This document shows positions 39,148-48,748 of a stretch of DNA of 64,000 nucleotides, piece by piece. The stretch covers positions 1,302,001 through 1,366,000 of the forward strand of contig NZ_CP037948.1 of NCBI RefSeq assembly GCF_004358425.1, written 5' to 3'. Numbering within the stretch: position 1 is the first letter of the stretch; every line of letters starts with the position of its first letter. Under the pieces are notes generated by a model that was not told the origin of the DNA, did no database searches, and saw only the letters and a list, made by a program, of their open reading frames with translations. A program made the translations under genes and the position numbers. This DNA comes from Qipengyuania sediminis (GTDB lineage Bacteria; Pseudomonadota; Alphaproteobacteria; Sphingomonadales; Sphingomonadaceae).

Positions 39148-39662
39148 GACGTTTCCTCGCGGCCGCGGCCTTGCTGCCGCTCCTCACGGGTGCCGCCCCG
39201 ATCCCCTCCTCGCCCGATCTCGGCAAGGCGGAGGGGCGGTGCCGCACCAACGAGGCGGGGTCATCTTTCCTCGTGACCGTGCGCGGCCTCAAAGATCGCA
39301 CCGGCCTCTTGAAGCTCGAGGTCTACCCCGCGAACGACCGCGACTTCCTCGAAGACGACAACAAGCTGATCGCCGCGGGCAAGACATTCCGGCGGGTCGA
39401 GATCGCAACCCCCAATGGCGGGCAGCCGGTGCTGTGCGTGCGCGTCCCCGGTCCCGGCCGCTACGCTGTCACGGTGCTTCACGACCGCGATTCCAACCGC
39501 AAGTTCGGCTGGCGCGTGGACGGTGTGGGTTTCGCTTCCAATCCCAAGCTGGGGCTGAGCAAGCCCAAGGCCCGGGTCGCCAGCGCCGCCGCGGGGGCCG
39601 GGCCGACCCGGCTCGACATCGTGATGAACTACCAGCGCGGTCTTGGCATGCGTCCCTTGTGA
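39144..39662 (+). CDS. DUF2141-family exported protein
   Basis: A GTG-started 172-residue protein with a signal peptide (MRRFLAAAALLPLLTGAAP) and a DUF2141 beta-sandwich body: a KLEVYPA strand, the AVTVLHDRDSN motif with Asp residues that resemble metal ligands, and a GVGFASNPK turn. It is periplasmic or secreted. The start overlaps the stop of the membrane gene (GTGA). Function is not known. Confidence 0.82.
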   Translation: MRRFLAAAALLPLLTGAAPIPSSPDLGKAEGRCRTNEAGSSFLVTVRGLKDRTGLLKLEVYPANDRDFLEDDNKLIAAGKTFRRVEIATPNGGQPVLCVRVPGPGRYAVTVLHDRDSNRKFGWRVDGVGFASNPKLGLSKPKARVASAAAGAGPTRLDIVMNYQRGLGMRPL

Positions 39663-39676
39663 GGGTCTAAAGCGCC

Positions 39677-40831
39677 ATGCGAATCGTCGATGTCTGCGGG
39701 TTCTACACTCCATATGGGGGTGGCATTCGCACCTATGTCGAACAGAAGCTGGCCCTTGCCGACCGCTTTGGACATGATGTCACGATCCTCGCCCCCGACG
39801 CTGAATATGGCGTGCGTGAGGTGGGCCCGGGCGCGCGCATCATCGGTCTGCCGAGCCCACGCTTTCCGCTCGACCGCAAGTATTTCGCGTTCACCGATGC
39901 CGCGCCGGTCCATGCCGAGCTCGACCGGCTCAAACCCGATTTCGTCGAGGCCTCCAGCCCCTGGCGCAGCGCCAGCATCGCGATGAGCTGGCCGGGCGAT
40001 GTTCCCCGCGCCTTCATCATGCATTCCGAGCCGCTGTCCGCGCATGTCTATCGGTGGTTCGAGCGACTCGCCTCTACGGACGCGGTCGACCGCCAATTCG
40101 ACTGGTTCTGGGAACGGCTGCGCGAATTCGGGCGCAATTTCGATGCCGTGGTTTGCGCCAATTCCAACCTTGCCGCGCGGATGCAGGGTGGCGGGGTGGG
40201 TAATGTCTTCAACCTGCCGATGGGAGTCGAACCCGGCGTTTTCGATCCCGCACACCGCGACGAAGCTCTTCGCGCCGAATTGCTTGCCGAATGTGACCTG
40301 GGACCCGACGCAACACTGCTGGTCACCGCCGGGCGGCTTGCCAACGAAAAGCGCGTGCCGATGCTGGTGGAGGCCGCGACGCTTGCCGGGCATGAGCGGC
40401 CGATCGGCCTCGCTATCTTCGGCGAGGGGCGCGCGCGCGACAAGATCGTGCGCGCAATTGCTGGCAATCCGCATATCCGCCTGTTCAAACCGGTTCGCGA
40501 CCGAGCGCGCTTTGCCGCCATCCTGGCGAGTGCCGATGCGCTGTTGCACGGCTGCGAGGCCGAGACCTATGGGATGACCACCGCCGAGGCGCGGGCGAGC
40601 GGCATCCCCGTCATCGCGCCCGATCGCGGCGGGGCGAGCGACTTCACCGACCCCCCGCTGCGCTACCGCGCGGCCGATGCGGACGATGCGGTGCGCGCGA
40701 TCCTTGCCCTTCCGCGGCGCTTCGTCCCCGCCCCGCCCACGCACAGAGTGCGCAGCATGGTGGACCATTTCGAAGCACTGTTCGCGCTCTATGCCCGCAT
40801 CGCGCAGGACCGCGGGGTCCGCGCCGCATGA
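39677..40831 (+). CDS. GT4-family glycosyltransferase (second in cluster)
   Basis: The 384-residue protein begins with GFYTPYGGGIRTYVEQKL, and its C-terminal half carries TAGRLANEKRVPMLVEAA and the EX7E motif ETYGMTTAEARASG. Both are standard for GT4 enzymes, for example mannosyl- or glucosyltransferases. It follows the DUF2141 gene by 14 bases and overlaps aroQ by four (ATGA). It is only distantly like the first glycosyltransferase, so the two probably add different sugars or act at different steps. Confidence 0.88.
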   Translation: MRIVDVCGFYTPYGGGIRTYVEQKLALADRFGHDVTILAPDAEYGVREVGPGARIIGLPSPRFPLDRKYFAFTDAAPVHAELDRLKPDFVEASSPWRSASIAMSWPGDVPRAFIMHSEPLSAHVYRWFERLASTDAVDRQFDWFWERLREFGRNFDAVVCANSNLAARMQGGGVGNVFNLPMGVEPGVFDPAHRDEALRAELLAECDLGPDATLLVTAGRLANEKRVPMLVEAATLAGHERPIGLAIFGEGRARDKIVRAIAGNPHIRLFKPVRDRARFAAILASADALLHGCEAETYGMTTAEARASGIPVIAPDRGGASDFTDPPLRYRAADADDAVRAILALPRRFVPAPPTHRVRSMVDHFEALFALYARIAQDRGVRAA

Positions 40832-41262
40832 GCGGGTCGGTCCACGTCCTCAACGGCCCTAACCTGAACCTCCTGGGTCGGCGTCAGCCCGAAATCTACG
40901 GTGAGCAAACGCTCGGCAATATCGAAACAATGCTCCGCGACCGCGCCCGGGAGCTCGGTGTCGGCATCGATTTCCGCCAGACCAATCATGAAGGCGTGCT
41001 CGTTGATTGGCTCCACGAAGCCGATGCCCAGGGGGCGAAGGCGGTGCTGCTCAATCCCGCCGCCTATACGCACACCTCGGTCGCTCTTCTCGACGCCGTT
41101 CTGGCGATCGATGTGCCCGTGATCGAAGTTCACTTGTCCGAGCCGCAAACGCGCGAGCCGTTCCGTCATCTTTCCTATGTCGGCATGGCGGCGGCGCACC
41201 GGGTCGCGGGACTGGGTGCGCAAGGCTATCTCGTCGCGCTTGAGAAGGCGGCACAGCTTTGA
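40828..41262 (+). CDS. aroQ: Type II 3-dehydroquinate dehydratase
   Basis: The 144-residue enzyme of the shikimate pathway. LNGPNLNLLGRRQPEIYG is the type II signature with the active-site Asn, Arg and Tyr. NPAAYTHTS and EVHLSEP supply the other substrate contacts. The reading frame is coupled to the glycosyltransferase before it, an unusual partner for a shikimate gene. Confidence 0.95.
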   Translation: MSGSVHVLNGPNLNLLGRRQPEIYGEQTLGNIETMLRDRARELGVGIDFRQTNHEGVLVDWLHEADAQGAKAVLLNPAAYTHTSVALLDAVLAIDVPVIEVHLSEPQTREPFRHLSYVGMAAAHRVAGLGAQGYLVALEKAAQL

Positions 41263-41332
41263 CGCGTTGCCCCGCGCTTGCCTCGCCCCGGACAGGCGCG
41301 CATAGGCGCGGCGGTGAACCCAAAGGGGCGTT

Positions 41333-41821
41333 ATGGCTGATACCGATAAACCTGCGCGCGGCCCCGCCGGCGGGACCGGGACCGACACCGCACTCGTCCG
41401 CGCCTTGGCGGAACTGCTCGCTGAAACCGGCCTGACCGAGATCGAGGTGGAGGAGAGCGGCCGGCGCATCCGCGTCGCGCGCGGCCATGCGCCTGTCGCC
41501 GCGGTGGATCATAACGCCGCACCCGTGCCCGCGCCGGCGGTCGCCGCCGCCCCGGCCGCCGCCGCGCCTGCCGAGCCTGCCGCCGACGAACCCGCAATGA
41601 CCTCGCCAATGGTCGGCACCGTCTATCTCGCCGCCGAGCCGGGGGCGCCCAATTTCGTCTCCGTGGGCGACACGGTGCGAGAAGGCCAGACGCTGCTCAT
41701 AATCGAGGCGATGAAGGTGATGAACCCGATTGCCGCCGACCGTGCGGGCAAGATCAAGGCCGTGCTTGTCGACAACGCCCAGCCGGTCGAGTTCGGCCAG
41801 CCGCTGGTCGTAATCGCGTAA
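41333..41821 (+). CDS. accB: Acetyl-CoA carboxylase biotin carboxyl carrier protein
   Basis: A 162-residue protein with a short N-terminal domain, a Pro/Ala linker (about residues 55-88) and the biotinyl domain holding EAMKVMN, where Lys is biotinylated. It supplies carboxylated biotin for malonyl-CoA synthesis. It follows aroQ by 70 bases and is one base from accC, the normal aroQ-accB-accC order. Confidence 0.96.
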   Translation: MADTDKPARGPAGGTGTDTALVRALAELLAETGLTEIEVEESGRRIRVARGHAPVAAVDHNAAPVPAPAVAAAPAAAAPAEPAADEPAMTSPMVGTVYLAAEPGAPNFVSVGDTVREGQTLLIIEAMKVMNPIAADRAGKIKAVLVDNAQPVEFGQPLVVIA

Positions 41822-41822
41822 T

Positions 41823-43172
41823 ATGCCGATCAAGCGCATCCTCATCGCCAATCGGGGCGAGATCGCGCTGCGCATCCATCGCGCGGCGCATGAAATGGGG
41901 ATCGAAACGGTGGCAGTGCACTCCACCGCCGATGCCGAAGCGATGCACGTCCGCCTCGCCGATCACGCCGTGTGCATCGGCCCGCCTGCGGCAAGCGACA
42001 GCTATCTCAACATCGCCAATATCATCTCCGCCGCCGAGGTGAGCCACGCGGACGCCATTCATCCCGGCTACGGTTTCCTGAGCGAAAACGCGCGCTTTGC
42101 CGAGATCGTGGAAGCGCATGGCATCGCCTGGATCGGCCCCAAGCCCGAGCACATCCGCACCATGGGCGACAAGGTGGAGGCCAAGCGCAGCGCCGGCGCG
42201 CTGGGCCTGCCGCTGGTCCCAGGCAGCAACGGCGCGGTGAGCGATATCGGCGAGGCGCACGAGGTCGCGGCGCGCATCGGCTATCCGGTGATCATCAAGG
42301 CGGCGAGCGGCGGCGGCGGGCGCGGTATGAAGGTCTGCGAAAGCGCGGACCAGCTCGAAACGCTGATGCGCCAGGCGGGCAGCGAGGCGAAGGCAGCGTT
42401 CGGCGACGACACCGTCTATATCGAGAAATATCTGGGCAATCCGCGCCATATCGAGTTCCAGATCTTCGGCGACGGGCGCGGCAATGCCATCCATCTCGGC
42501 GAGCGGGACTGTTCCTTGCAGCGCCGCCATCAAAAGGTGCTGGAAGAAGCCCCCTCCCCCGTTCTCAGCTCGGAAGAGCGCGACCGGATGGGCACCATCT
42601 GTGCGAAGGCGATGGCCGACATGGGCTATCGCGGAGCGGGCACGATCGAGTTTCTTTGGGAAGCGGGCGAGTTCTACTTCATCGAGATGAACACAAGGCT
42701 CCAGGTGGAACATCCGGTGACCGAGATGATCACCGGGGTCGATCTGGTGCGCGAACAGATCCGCATTGCCGAGGGGGAGGATCTGTCCTGCGCGCAAGAA
42801 GACATCACCTTCCGTGGCCACGCGATCGAATGCCGCATCAATGCCGAAGACGCCTGGACCTTTGCGCCCAGCCCAGGCCAAGTGACCTATTATCACGCCG
42901 CGGGCGGGATGCATGTCCGGGTCGATAGCGGGCTTTACGCGGGCTACCGTATCCCGCCCTATTACGACAGCATGATTGCCAAGCTCATCGTCTACGGCCG
43001 CAACCGCGACCGCTGCATCATGCGCCTGCGCCGCGCGCTGGAAGAAATGGTGGTGGAGGGGGTGAAGACCAATCTCCCCCTGCACCAGGCGTTGATCCAG
43101 CAGGAAGATGTGCTGGCAGGCGAGTACACGATCAAATGGCTGGAGGACTGGCTGGGCCGCCGCGAGGCGTGA
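41823..43172 (+). CDS. accC: Acetyl-CoA carboxylase biotin carboxylase
   Basis: The 449-residue ATP-grasp enzyme carboxylates biotin on AccB. The start [15 protein letters not shown], the [13 protein letters not shown] glycine-rich loop, [14 protein letters not shown] and the ECRINAED segments are diagnostic. Its stop overlaps the greB start (GTGA). Confidence 0.97.
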   Translation: MPIKRILIANRGEIALRIHRAAHEMGIETVAVHSTADAEAMHVRLADHAVCIGPPAASDSYLNIANIISAAEVSHADAIHPGYGFLSENARFAEIVEAHGIAWIGPKPEHIRTMGDKVEAKRSAGALGLPLVPGSNGAVSDIGEAHEVAARIGYPVIIKAASGGGGRGMKVCESADQLETLMRQAGSEAKAAFGDDTVYIEKYLGNPRHIEFQIFGDGRGNAIHLGERDCSLQRRHQKVLEEAPSPVLSSEERDRMGTICAKAMADMGYRGAGTIEFLWEAGEFYFIEMNTRLQVEHPVTEMITGVDLVREQIRIAEGEDLSCAQEDITFRGHAIECRINAEDAWTFAPSPGQVTYYHAAGGMHVRVDSGLYAGYRIPPYYDSMIAKLIVYGRNRDRCIMRLRRALEEMVVEGVKTNLPLHQALIQQEDVLAGEYTIKWLEDWLGRREA

Positions 43173-43657
43173 GCATTTCGCGCGACAGTCCGATTACGCC
43201 GGCAGGCTTGGCGGCGCTGCGTTCCCGATACGATCATTTGCTCGGCGTCGAGCGGCCGAAGATCGCGGAGGTCGTGAGCTGGGCGGCGGGGAATGGCGAT
43301 CGCAGCGAGAACGGCGACTATCTCTATGGCCGCAAGCGGATGCGCGAGATCGATCGCGAGCTCGCGCACCTTGCCCGCCGAATGAGGGCCGCGCGAGTGA
43401 TCGACCCGGCCGCGCAAGTGGACCGGAGCCGGGCCTATTTCGGTTCGATGGTCGACCTTGAGGACGAGGAGGGCGAACGGCGGACGATCACCATTGTCGG
43501 CGACGATGAACAGGACGCGGCCTCCGGCCGGATCGGCTGGTCCAGCCCGCTGGCACGCGCCTTGCGCGGGGCCGGGGTCGGCGACATTCGCACCGTGCGC
43601 TTGCCGGGGGGCGAGAAGGAATGGGAAGTGGTAGCGATCAGCTACCCCCTGAGATGA
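43169..43657 (+). CDS. greB: GreB-type transcript cleavage factor
   Basis: The 162-residue protein has an N-terminal coiled coil with [20 protein letters not shown] (near residues 47-66), the Gre signature containing the acidic tip residues, and a C-terminal FKBP-like domain with SPLARAL. It helps backtracked RNA polymerase cleave RNA. The basic GRKRMRE patch favours GreB over GreA. GTG start at 43169. Confidence 0.88.
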   Translation: MSISRDSPITPAGLAALRSRYDHLLGVERPKIAEVVSWAAGNGDRSENGDYLYGRKRMREIDRELAHLARRMRAARVIDPAAQVDRSRAYFGSMVDLEDEEGERRTITIVGDDEQDAASGRIGWSSPLARALRGAGVGDIRTVRLPGGEKEWEVVAISYPLR

Positions 43658-43748
43658 TGACACGTTGATGAGCAGGTTCTCGGACCGCTCTAAGGGGGCG
43701 CCGGTGCTGGCGTTGAAAGCGGCAAGTCCCTATATGGACCCCCTCACC

Positions 43749-44990
43749 ATGGTCGATACCGCGCTCATGCCCATCCCCGGACCGGTGGATCCGGTTCCGA
43801 TCGCTCGCGCGGTGACGCCGCGCGGCGATGGGCGCACCGATCTGCTTGGTCTGCCACGCGAAACGATTCGCGATCTGTTCGCTGCGGCCGGGCTCGATCC
43901 ACGCCAGGCCAAGCTCCGCGCCAAGCAGGTCTATCACTGGATCTACCACCGCGGCGCGACCGACTTTGCGGTGATGACCGATATCGCCAAATCCATGCGC
44001 CCCTGGCTGGCGGAACGATTCGCCATCGGCCGGCCCGAGGTGATCGAAGCGCAGCATTCGATCGACGGCACCCGCAAATGGCTGCTGCGCACTTCCGATG
44101 GCCATGATTTCGAGATGGTCTTCATCCCCGATGCCGACCGGGGCACGCTGTGCGTGTCGAGCCAGGTCGGCTGCACGCTCAACTGCCGCTTCTGCCACAC
44201 CGGGACGATGAAGCTCGTCCGCAATCTGACCGCGGGCGAGATCGTGGGCCAGGTCATGCTGGCTCGCGATGCCTTGGGCGAATGGCCCAAAGGCGCGATG
44301 GATGTGGGCGATGAAGCCGACGCCGCGAGCTATACCGCCGACGGGCGCCTGCTCACCAATATCGTGATGATGGGCATGGGCGAACCGCTGTACAATTTCG
44401 ACAATGTGAAAGCCGCGCTCAATATCGTGATGGATGGGGACGGCCTGGCCCTGTCGAAGCGGCGCATCACGCTGTCGACCAGCGGCGTGGTGCCGATGAT
44501 GGCGCGCTGCGGCGAGGAGATCGGCGTCAATCTCGCGGTGTCGCTGCACGCGACCAACAAGCAAATCCGCGACGAGATCGTGCCGCTCAACCGTAAGTAT
44601 GGCATTGAAGAATTGCTCGAGGCTTGTGCGGCTTATCCGGGGGCGAGCAACGCGCGCCGCATCACCTTCGAATACGTGATGCTGAAGGACAAGAACGACA
44701 GCGATCAGCATGCGCGCGAACTGGTCGAGCTGATCCGCCGCTACAAGCTGCCCGCCAAGGTGAATCTCATACCCTTCAATCCCTGGCCCGGCGCGGGATA
44801 TGACACCTCGACCCCCGAACGCGTACGGCGGTTTTCGGAGATCGTGTTCGAAGCCGGCATCAGCGCCCCCGTTCGCACCCCGCGCGGCCGCGACATCGAT
44901 GCGGCCTGCGGCCAGCTGAAGACCGCAGCGGAGAAGAAGAGCCGCGCGCAGCGCGACCGCGACGCACGTGCCGAAGTGCTGGCGCACTGA
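43749..44990 (+). CDS. rlmN: RlmN, 23S rRNA (A2503-C2)/tRNA methyltransferase
   Basis: The radical-SAM enzyme methylates C2 of A2503 in 23S rRNA and of A37 in some tRNAs. The CX3CX2C motif is CTLNCRFC, and the Cys-containing C-terminal [14 protein letters not shown] holds the second catalytic Cys. The start is uncertain: [11 protein letters not shown] (43749) matches the conserved N-terminus, with in-frame starts at 43734, 43767 and further upstream. It is 413 residues from this start. Confidence 0.92.
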   Translation: MVDTALMPIPGPVDPVPIARAVTPRGDGRTDLLGLPRETIRDLFAAAGLDPRQAKLRAKQVYHWIYHRGATDFAVMTDIAKSMRPWLAERFAIGRPEVIEAQHSIDGTRKWLLRTSDGHDFEMVFIPDADRGTLCVSSQVGCTLNCRFCHTGTMKLVRNLTAGEIVGQVMLARDALGEWPKGAMDVGDEADAASYTADGRLLTNIVMMGMGEPLYNFDNVKAALNIVMDGDGLALSKRRITLSTSGVVPMMARCGEEIGVNLAVSLHATNKQIRDEIVPLNRKYGIEELLEACAAYPGASNARRITFEYVMLKDKNDSDQHARELVELIRRYKLPAKVNLIPFNPWPGAGYDTSTPERVRRFSEIVFEAGISAPVRTPRGRDIDAACGQLKTAAEKKSRAQRDRDARAEVLAH

Positions 44991-44993
44991 GCG

Positions 44994-45686
44994 ATGCCGG
45001 ACGAGGCTGCACCGCGGCAGGACGGCCGCCCCCTGGAAACTGCGTCCCCGCCGCCCCCGCCTGCCGCGGATGATGCGCTCGCCTTGGCGGCATGGCGGCG
45101 CAATCGCGTCCCGCTGATGGTGGATATCGGGCTGGGCCTCCTGTTCTTTGCTGTCGCCAAGCTTACCGATCTCACCACCGCCGCGCTCGTGGGTGCCGCG
45201 GCGGGGCTGGTGCTTGTGGTGGTTCAGCGCCTTACGCGGATCGATCTTTTGGGCGGGCTGGCGCTGTTCGGCATTGCCATGCTGCTGCTTTCGGCAGGGC
45301 TGGCCATGGCGTTCCAGTCGGACGATGCGGTGAAGTATCGTTCTTCCATCGTAGGGCTGGTCAGTGCGACTCTGTTCTTCGCAGATGGTCTGATGGGCGG
45401 GAACCGCCTCGCGATGCGGTTGCGGCGTTATCTGCCCTATCGTGGGATCGACCCGGCGCGGCTGGGGATCGGCCTCGGGGCGTTGGGCGCGACGATGGCG
45501 ACTGCCAACTTCGCCGTTGCCGAGCTCGCTTCGACCGACGTCTGGCTATTCTACAGCACCTTTGCCGATTTTGCGCTGTCGATGGTCCTGGTCATGCTGG
45601 TCTTCCGCTACGCACGCGGCGAAGCCTTGCGCGATCTCGCGCCGCGTTATCGCCCCGATCCGGCCGAGGCCGCTTTACCGCAATAG
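44994..45686 (+). CDS. YciB/IspZ-like inner membrane protein
   Basis: The 230-residue protein has a Pro-rich cytoplasmic start and five or six transmembrane segments. The VKYRSSIVGLVSATLFFADGLMGG stretch resembles the IspZ/YciB septation-protein family, whose members have the shape K/R-x-x-I-x-x-L near this point. The resemblance is partial, so it is a suggestion. It begins three bases after rlmN. Its stop region overlaps the next reverse-strand gene by 12 bases. Confidence 0.5.
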   Translation: MPDEAAPRQDGRPLETASPPPPPAADDALALAAWRRNRVPLMVDIGLGLLFFAVAKLTDLTTAALVGAAAGLVLVVVQRLTRIDLLGGLALFGIAMLLLSAGLAMAFQSDDAVKYRSSIVGLVSATLFFADGLMGGNRLAMRLRRYLPYRGIDPARLGIGLGALGATMATANFAVAELASTDVWLFYSTFADFALSMVLVMLVFRYARGEALRDLAPRYRPDPAEAALPQ

Positions 45687-46145
45687 CTCACGGCGGCGAA
45701 GCCAGTGGGCGTAGGCAAGCAGCGCGATTGCGATCCCCCACAGCGCCATCGTCAGGCCCGGCGCCTGCTGCGCCCAATCGGGCTGCGGCGTGACGCTGTG
45801 ATAGACCTGGGTGATGACGAGGCCCAGCAAAGAAAGCGCGAAGGCGAGCACTGCACGTTCGCGGCGGAAAAGCAGCAGCGCCGATCCCGCGATCCCGGCG
45901 AAGACCCCGAGCGCCCAGGCGGCGTAGACCCAGGGCGGGAAGCTGTCGACGTAGGCGAGAAGAGCGTTGGGCGCGATCCCCATATCCTCGGCCGCGGTGG
46001 CGAGATAGGTGCGGTTGCGGGTCTGCGCCATGGCATATTGCAGCGCTGCAAGGGCGTTCCAGAGCAGCCCCAGGATACCGATCGGCCAGAGGTGCCACGG
46101 CGCCCAGGCAGGGGGCGCCTGCGCCTCACGTTTGTTCGTCTGCAC
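45675..46145 (-). CDS. Small integral membrane protein, conserved, unknown function
   Basis: The 156-residue product has four hydrophobic segments (about residues 20-40, 65-90, 95-115 and 130-148). A GTG at 46145 is chosen because a GGGAGGCG Shine-Dalgarno-like run lies five bases before it. Similar short proteins are known in sphingomonads, sometimes annotated as sugar transporters without support. The reading frame is complete and membrane-like. Confidence 0.6.
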   Translation of the reverse strand: MQTNKREAQAPPAWAPWHLWPIGILGLLWNALAALQYAMAQTRNRTYLATAAEDMGIAPNALLAYVDSFPPWVYAAWALGVFAGIAGSALLLFRRERAVLAFALSLLGLVITQVYHSVTPQPDWAQQAPGLTMALWGIAIALLAYAHWLRRRELLR

Positions 46146-46196
46146 CCTCGCCTCCCGTGATAGCCCGATCCAGCTTATCACGGAGGGGGGCTCGTC

Positions 46197-46652
46197 TCAA
46201 AGCCGCTCGATCCGCTTCGCCATCTCGCCGATCAGGTCGACCACGCGCTCCATGACCTCGGCATCCAGCGTGGCGCCGCGCTTTCATCTTTACGACTCGC
46301 GCTAGATTGCCGAGCGCGCGGAACATCTCGGGCGTTGCGAATGCGCGGCCGCGTTCGGCGTGGCGGTCGCCGTGATCCGAGAGACGCGCGAGCAGCGCAT
46401 CGGCCTCGTCCTTTCCGTTCATCGAGCTCGGCCCGGCCCGTGTCGGTAGTCTTCAAGGCCTTTCGCGGCTCCTCCCCGCCCGCGCGACCTTGCGGATCAG
46501 TCCTTCGTCCTAAAGCAGCGGAAGCGTGGGATAGACCGTCCCGGGCTCGGCGCATAGCTGCACGCGGTCATCTCCTCGGTCACCTTGATCAACTCGTAAC
46601 CATGGCGCGGACGATCCCGATCAGCCGCAGCAGCAGCAGCCTCAGTTCGCCG
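46197..46652 (-). pseudogene. Decayed PadR-family transcriptional regulator
   Basis: Pieces of a PadR repressor can be read in order on the reverse strand but in different frames: GELRLLLLRLIG, then RPRHGYELIKVTEEM, then YAPSPG/TVYPTLPLL, a stop codon at 46510-46512, DEGLIRKVARAG, KALKTTDTGRAELDE, and the C-terminal helix ending AEVMERVVDLIGEMAKRIERL before a stop at 46197-46199. At least three frameshifts and one in-frame stop make a working product unlikely. Position of the original start is not certain. It lies beside a phosphatase remnant. Confidence 0.75.
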
Positions 46653-46681
46653 GTGCCGGCGCGGCCGCTACACCTGCGACC

Positions 46682-46906
46682 TTGAAGGGCTTCCTTGTGG
46701 GCCCCAGGGAATGCGAGATCACCGGCGTCGATACCACGCCCGATGGGCGCACGCTGTTTGTCGGCATCCGGCATCCGGGCGAGGATGGAGCGCCCGATGC
46801 CCCTACCAGCAATTGGCCGCAGAGCCAGGCCGGCACTGGCAGCGGTCGCCCGCGCTCAGGCGCGGTCGCGATTACCAAGGCCGATGGCGGAATAGTCGGC
46901 ATCTGA
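46682..46906 (+). pseudogene. C-terminal remnant of a PhoX-type alkaline phosphatase
   Basis: The 74-codon reading begins FLVGPRECEITGV and carries TPDGRTLFVGIRHPGE and RSGAVAITKADGGIVG, the last segments of the PhoX/DUF839 family, which is normally over 600 residues long. The upstream parts are missing, and the reverse-strand PadR fragments lie where they would be. An open stretch with a Gln/Ala-rich lead runs upstream to 46589 but has no PhoX-like sequence. It ends at 46906 and is followed by a hairpin. Confidence 0.7.
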
Positions 46907-46916
46907 CGCCGCCGCC

Positions 46917-46946
46917 CCCCGCCCGCTTTGGCAAATGCGGGCGGGG
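46917..46946. terminator. Strong GC hairpin after the PhoX remnant
   Basis: CCCCGCCCGC (46917-46926) pairs perfectly with GCGGGCGGGG (46937-46946) around a ten-base loop. No poly-T run follows on either strand, so it is a terminator-like hairpin rather than a complete terminator. It fits as a leftover 3-prime end of the old phosphatase gene and may shield the rarA start at 46963. Confidence 0.55.
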
Positions 46947-46962
46947 CTCCTATCTTGACGCG

Positions 46963-48282
46963 ATGGCCGATCTCTTTTCCGACCACGCGCCGCCGCCGCC
47001 CGCCCGATCTCCCGCCCCGCCCCGCACGGATGCACCGCTGGCGGATCGGCTACGGCCGCGCACGCTGCACGAGGTTGTCGGCCAGGACCATCTGACCGGG
47101 CCAGACGGCGCCATCGGACGGATGGTCGCCGCGGGCCGACTGTCGAGCATGATCCTGTGGGGGCCGCCCGGCACCGGCAAAACGACGATCGCGCGCCTGC
47201 TGGCCGATGCGGTCGAGATGCGGTTCGAAAGCGTTTCGGCGGTATTCAGCGGCGTTGGCGATCTTAAAAAGGCCTTCGCCGAGGCCGACCGCGCCGCCGA
47301 AGCGGGACAGCGCACGCTGCTCTTCGTGGACGAGATACACCGCTTCAACCGCGCGCAGCAGGACGGCTTCCTGCCCTTCGTGGAGCGCGGAACGGTGACG
47401 CTGGTGGGCGCGACGACCGAGAACCCGAGCTTCGCGTTGAATGCGGCGCTGCTCAGCCGTGCGCAGGTGCTGATCCTGCAGCGGCTCGGTAGCGCCGCGC
47501 TCGAAGAGCTGCTGCGGCGTGCCGAAGGGCTCGAGGGCCCCCTCCCCCTCACCATGCCCGCACGTGAAGCTCTGGTAGCGAGCGCGGATGGCGACGGGCG
47601 CTTCCTGCTCAATCAGGCCGAGACGCTTTACAATGCGAAGCTCGCCGAGCCGCTCGACCCTGCAGGCCTCGGCGCTTTCCTTCAGCGCCGCGTCGCGGTC
47701 TACGACAAGGACCGCGAGGGGCACTACAATCTCATCTCCGCGCTGCACAAGGCGGTGCGCGGCTCCGATCCGCAGGCAGCGCTCTACTATCTTGCGCGGA
47801 TGCTCACCGCTGGGGAGGAGCCGCGCTTCCTCGCTCGCCGGCTGATCCGCATGGCAGTGGAGGACATCGGCCTCGCCGATCCGCAGGCCCTGGTGCAATG
47901 CCTCGCGGCGAAGGACGCCTACGAATTCCTGGGCAGCCCCGAAGGCGAGCTGGCGCTGGTCCAGGCCTGCCTCTACCTCGCCGCCGCGCCCAAATCGAAC
48001 GCCGGTTATGTCGCGATGAAAGAAGCGTGGAAGTGCGCAAGGGAAACAGGCAGCCTGATGCCGCCTGCCAATATCCTCAACGCCCCGACGAAGCTGATGA
48101 AGGACATCGGTTACGGCGCGGGCTACCGATACGATCACGACAGCGCGGATGGCTTTTCCGGTGACAACTACTGGCCCGATGAACTTCCTTCGCAAAGCTT
48201 TTACCGACCAACCGACCGGGGCTTCGAACGTGAGATCGCCCAGCGCCTTGAAAGGTGGGATCGGATGCGGTCGGCGGGTTAG
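46963..48282 (+). CDS. rarA: RarA/MgsA replication-associated recombination protein
   Basis: The 439-residue AAA+ ATPase acts at stalled replication forks. Walker A is GPPGTGKTT, Walker B LFVDEIHRFNRAQQD and the sensor is ATTENPSF. The C-terminal MgsA domain includes NAGYVAMKEA and a GDNYWPDE end. The ATG at 46963 is the conserved start (MADLFSD). Its stop interlocks with the next reverse-strand gene in a TTAG tetranucleotide. Confidence 0.94.
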   Translation: MADLFSDHAPPPPARSPAPPRTDAPLADRLRPRTLHEVVGQDHLTGPDGAIGRMVAAGRLSSMILWGPPGTGKTTIARLLADAVEMRFESVSAVFSGVGDLKKAFAEADRAAEAGQRTLLFVDEIHRFNRAQQDGFLPFVERGTVTLVGATTENPSFALNAALLSRAQVLILQRLGSAALEELLRRAEGLEGPLPLTMPAREALVASADGDGRFLLNQAETLYNAKLAEPLDPAGLGAFLQRRVAVYDKDREGHYNLISALHKAVRGSDPQAALYYLARMLTAGEEPRFLARRLIRMAVEDIGLADPQALVQCLAAKDAYEFLGSPEGELALVQACLYLAAAPKSNAGYVAMKEAWKCARETGSLMPPANILNAPTKLMKDIGYGAGYRYDHDSADGFSGDNYWPDELPSQSFYRPTDRGFEREIAQRLERWDRMRSAG

Positions 48283-48716
48283 TCCAAAGCCGGTTTCGTG
48301 GCGGCACGCGCGGCCATGTCCACCGCCTTGCCCGGTGCCAGCATGCGCGACATCGGCGGCGGCCCGCCCTCGGCCCAGGCCTGATACTCCGCCACCCGCC
48401 CCTCCCGCACCAGCACCTGCCAGACCGCGCGCCGGCCGATGCCGAACTGGCGGCTATTGACCCGCCCGGTCATCAGCACATGCGGATCGCGCCAGTCCAT
48501 GCGATCGACCTCGATCCCGAACTGCGGATCGTTGGCGAGGAGCATCCGCATCGCAGCAAGCACGATATCGCGCCCCGTTACCCCTTCGCGCCAGCTGTCG
48601 ATATAGGTGAAGTCTTCGGTGGCGAGGCTCTCCAGCGTGGTCAGGTCATGCGCGTTCAGCGCCGCGACGAAGCGTTCGACGACCTTCCTGTCGCGCCGAG
48701 ATTTGCCCCACAACAT
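48279..48716 (-). CDS. NTF2-like (SnoaL-type) protein
   Basis: A 145-residue alpha/beta barrel protein of the NTF2/SnoaL superfamily, with an N-terminal helix VVERFVAALNAHDLTTLESL, then DFTYIDSWREGVTGRDIV and a GRVAEYQAW end. Such folds serve as small-molecule hydrolases, isomerases or binding domains; no catalytic pair can be named. It is a paralogue of the next gene upstream, about 30 bases away, so the two form a tandem pair. The ATG at 48716 is used instead of a GTG one codon earlier. Confidence 0.75.
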   Translation of the reverse strand: MLWGKSRRDRKVVERFVAALNAHDLTTLESLATEDFTYIDSWREGVTGRDIVLAAMRMLLANDPQFGIEVDRMDWRDPHVLMTGRVNSRQFGIGRRAVWQVLVREGRVAEYQAWAEGGPPPMSRMLAPGKAVDMAARAATKPALD

Positions 48717-48748
48717 CACAGCACCTTAGCACGAAGGGCCACCCCGCG

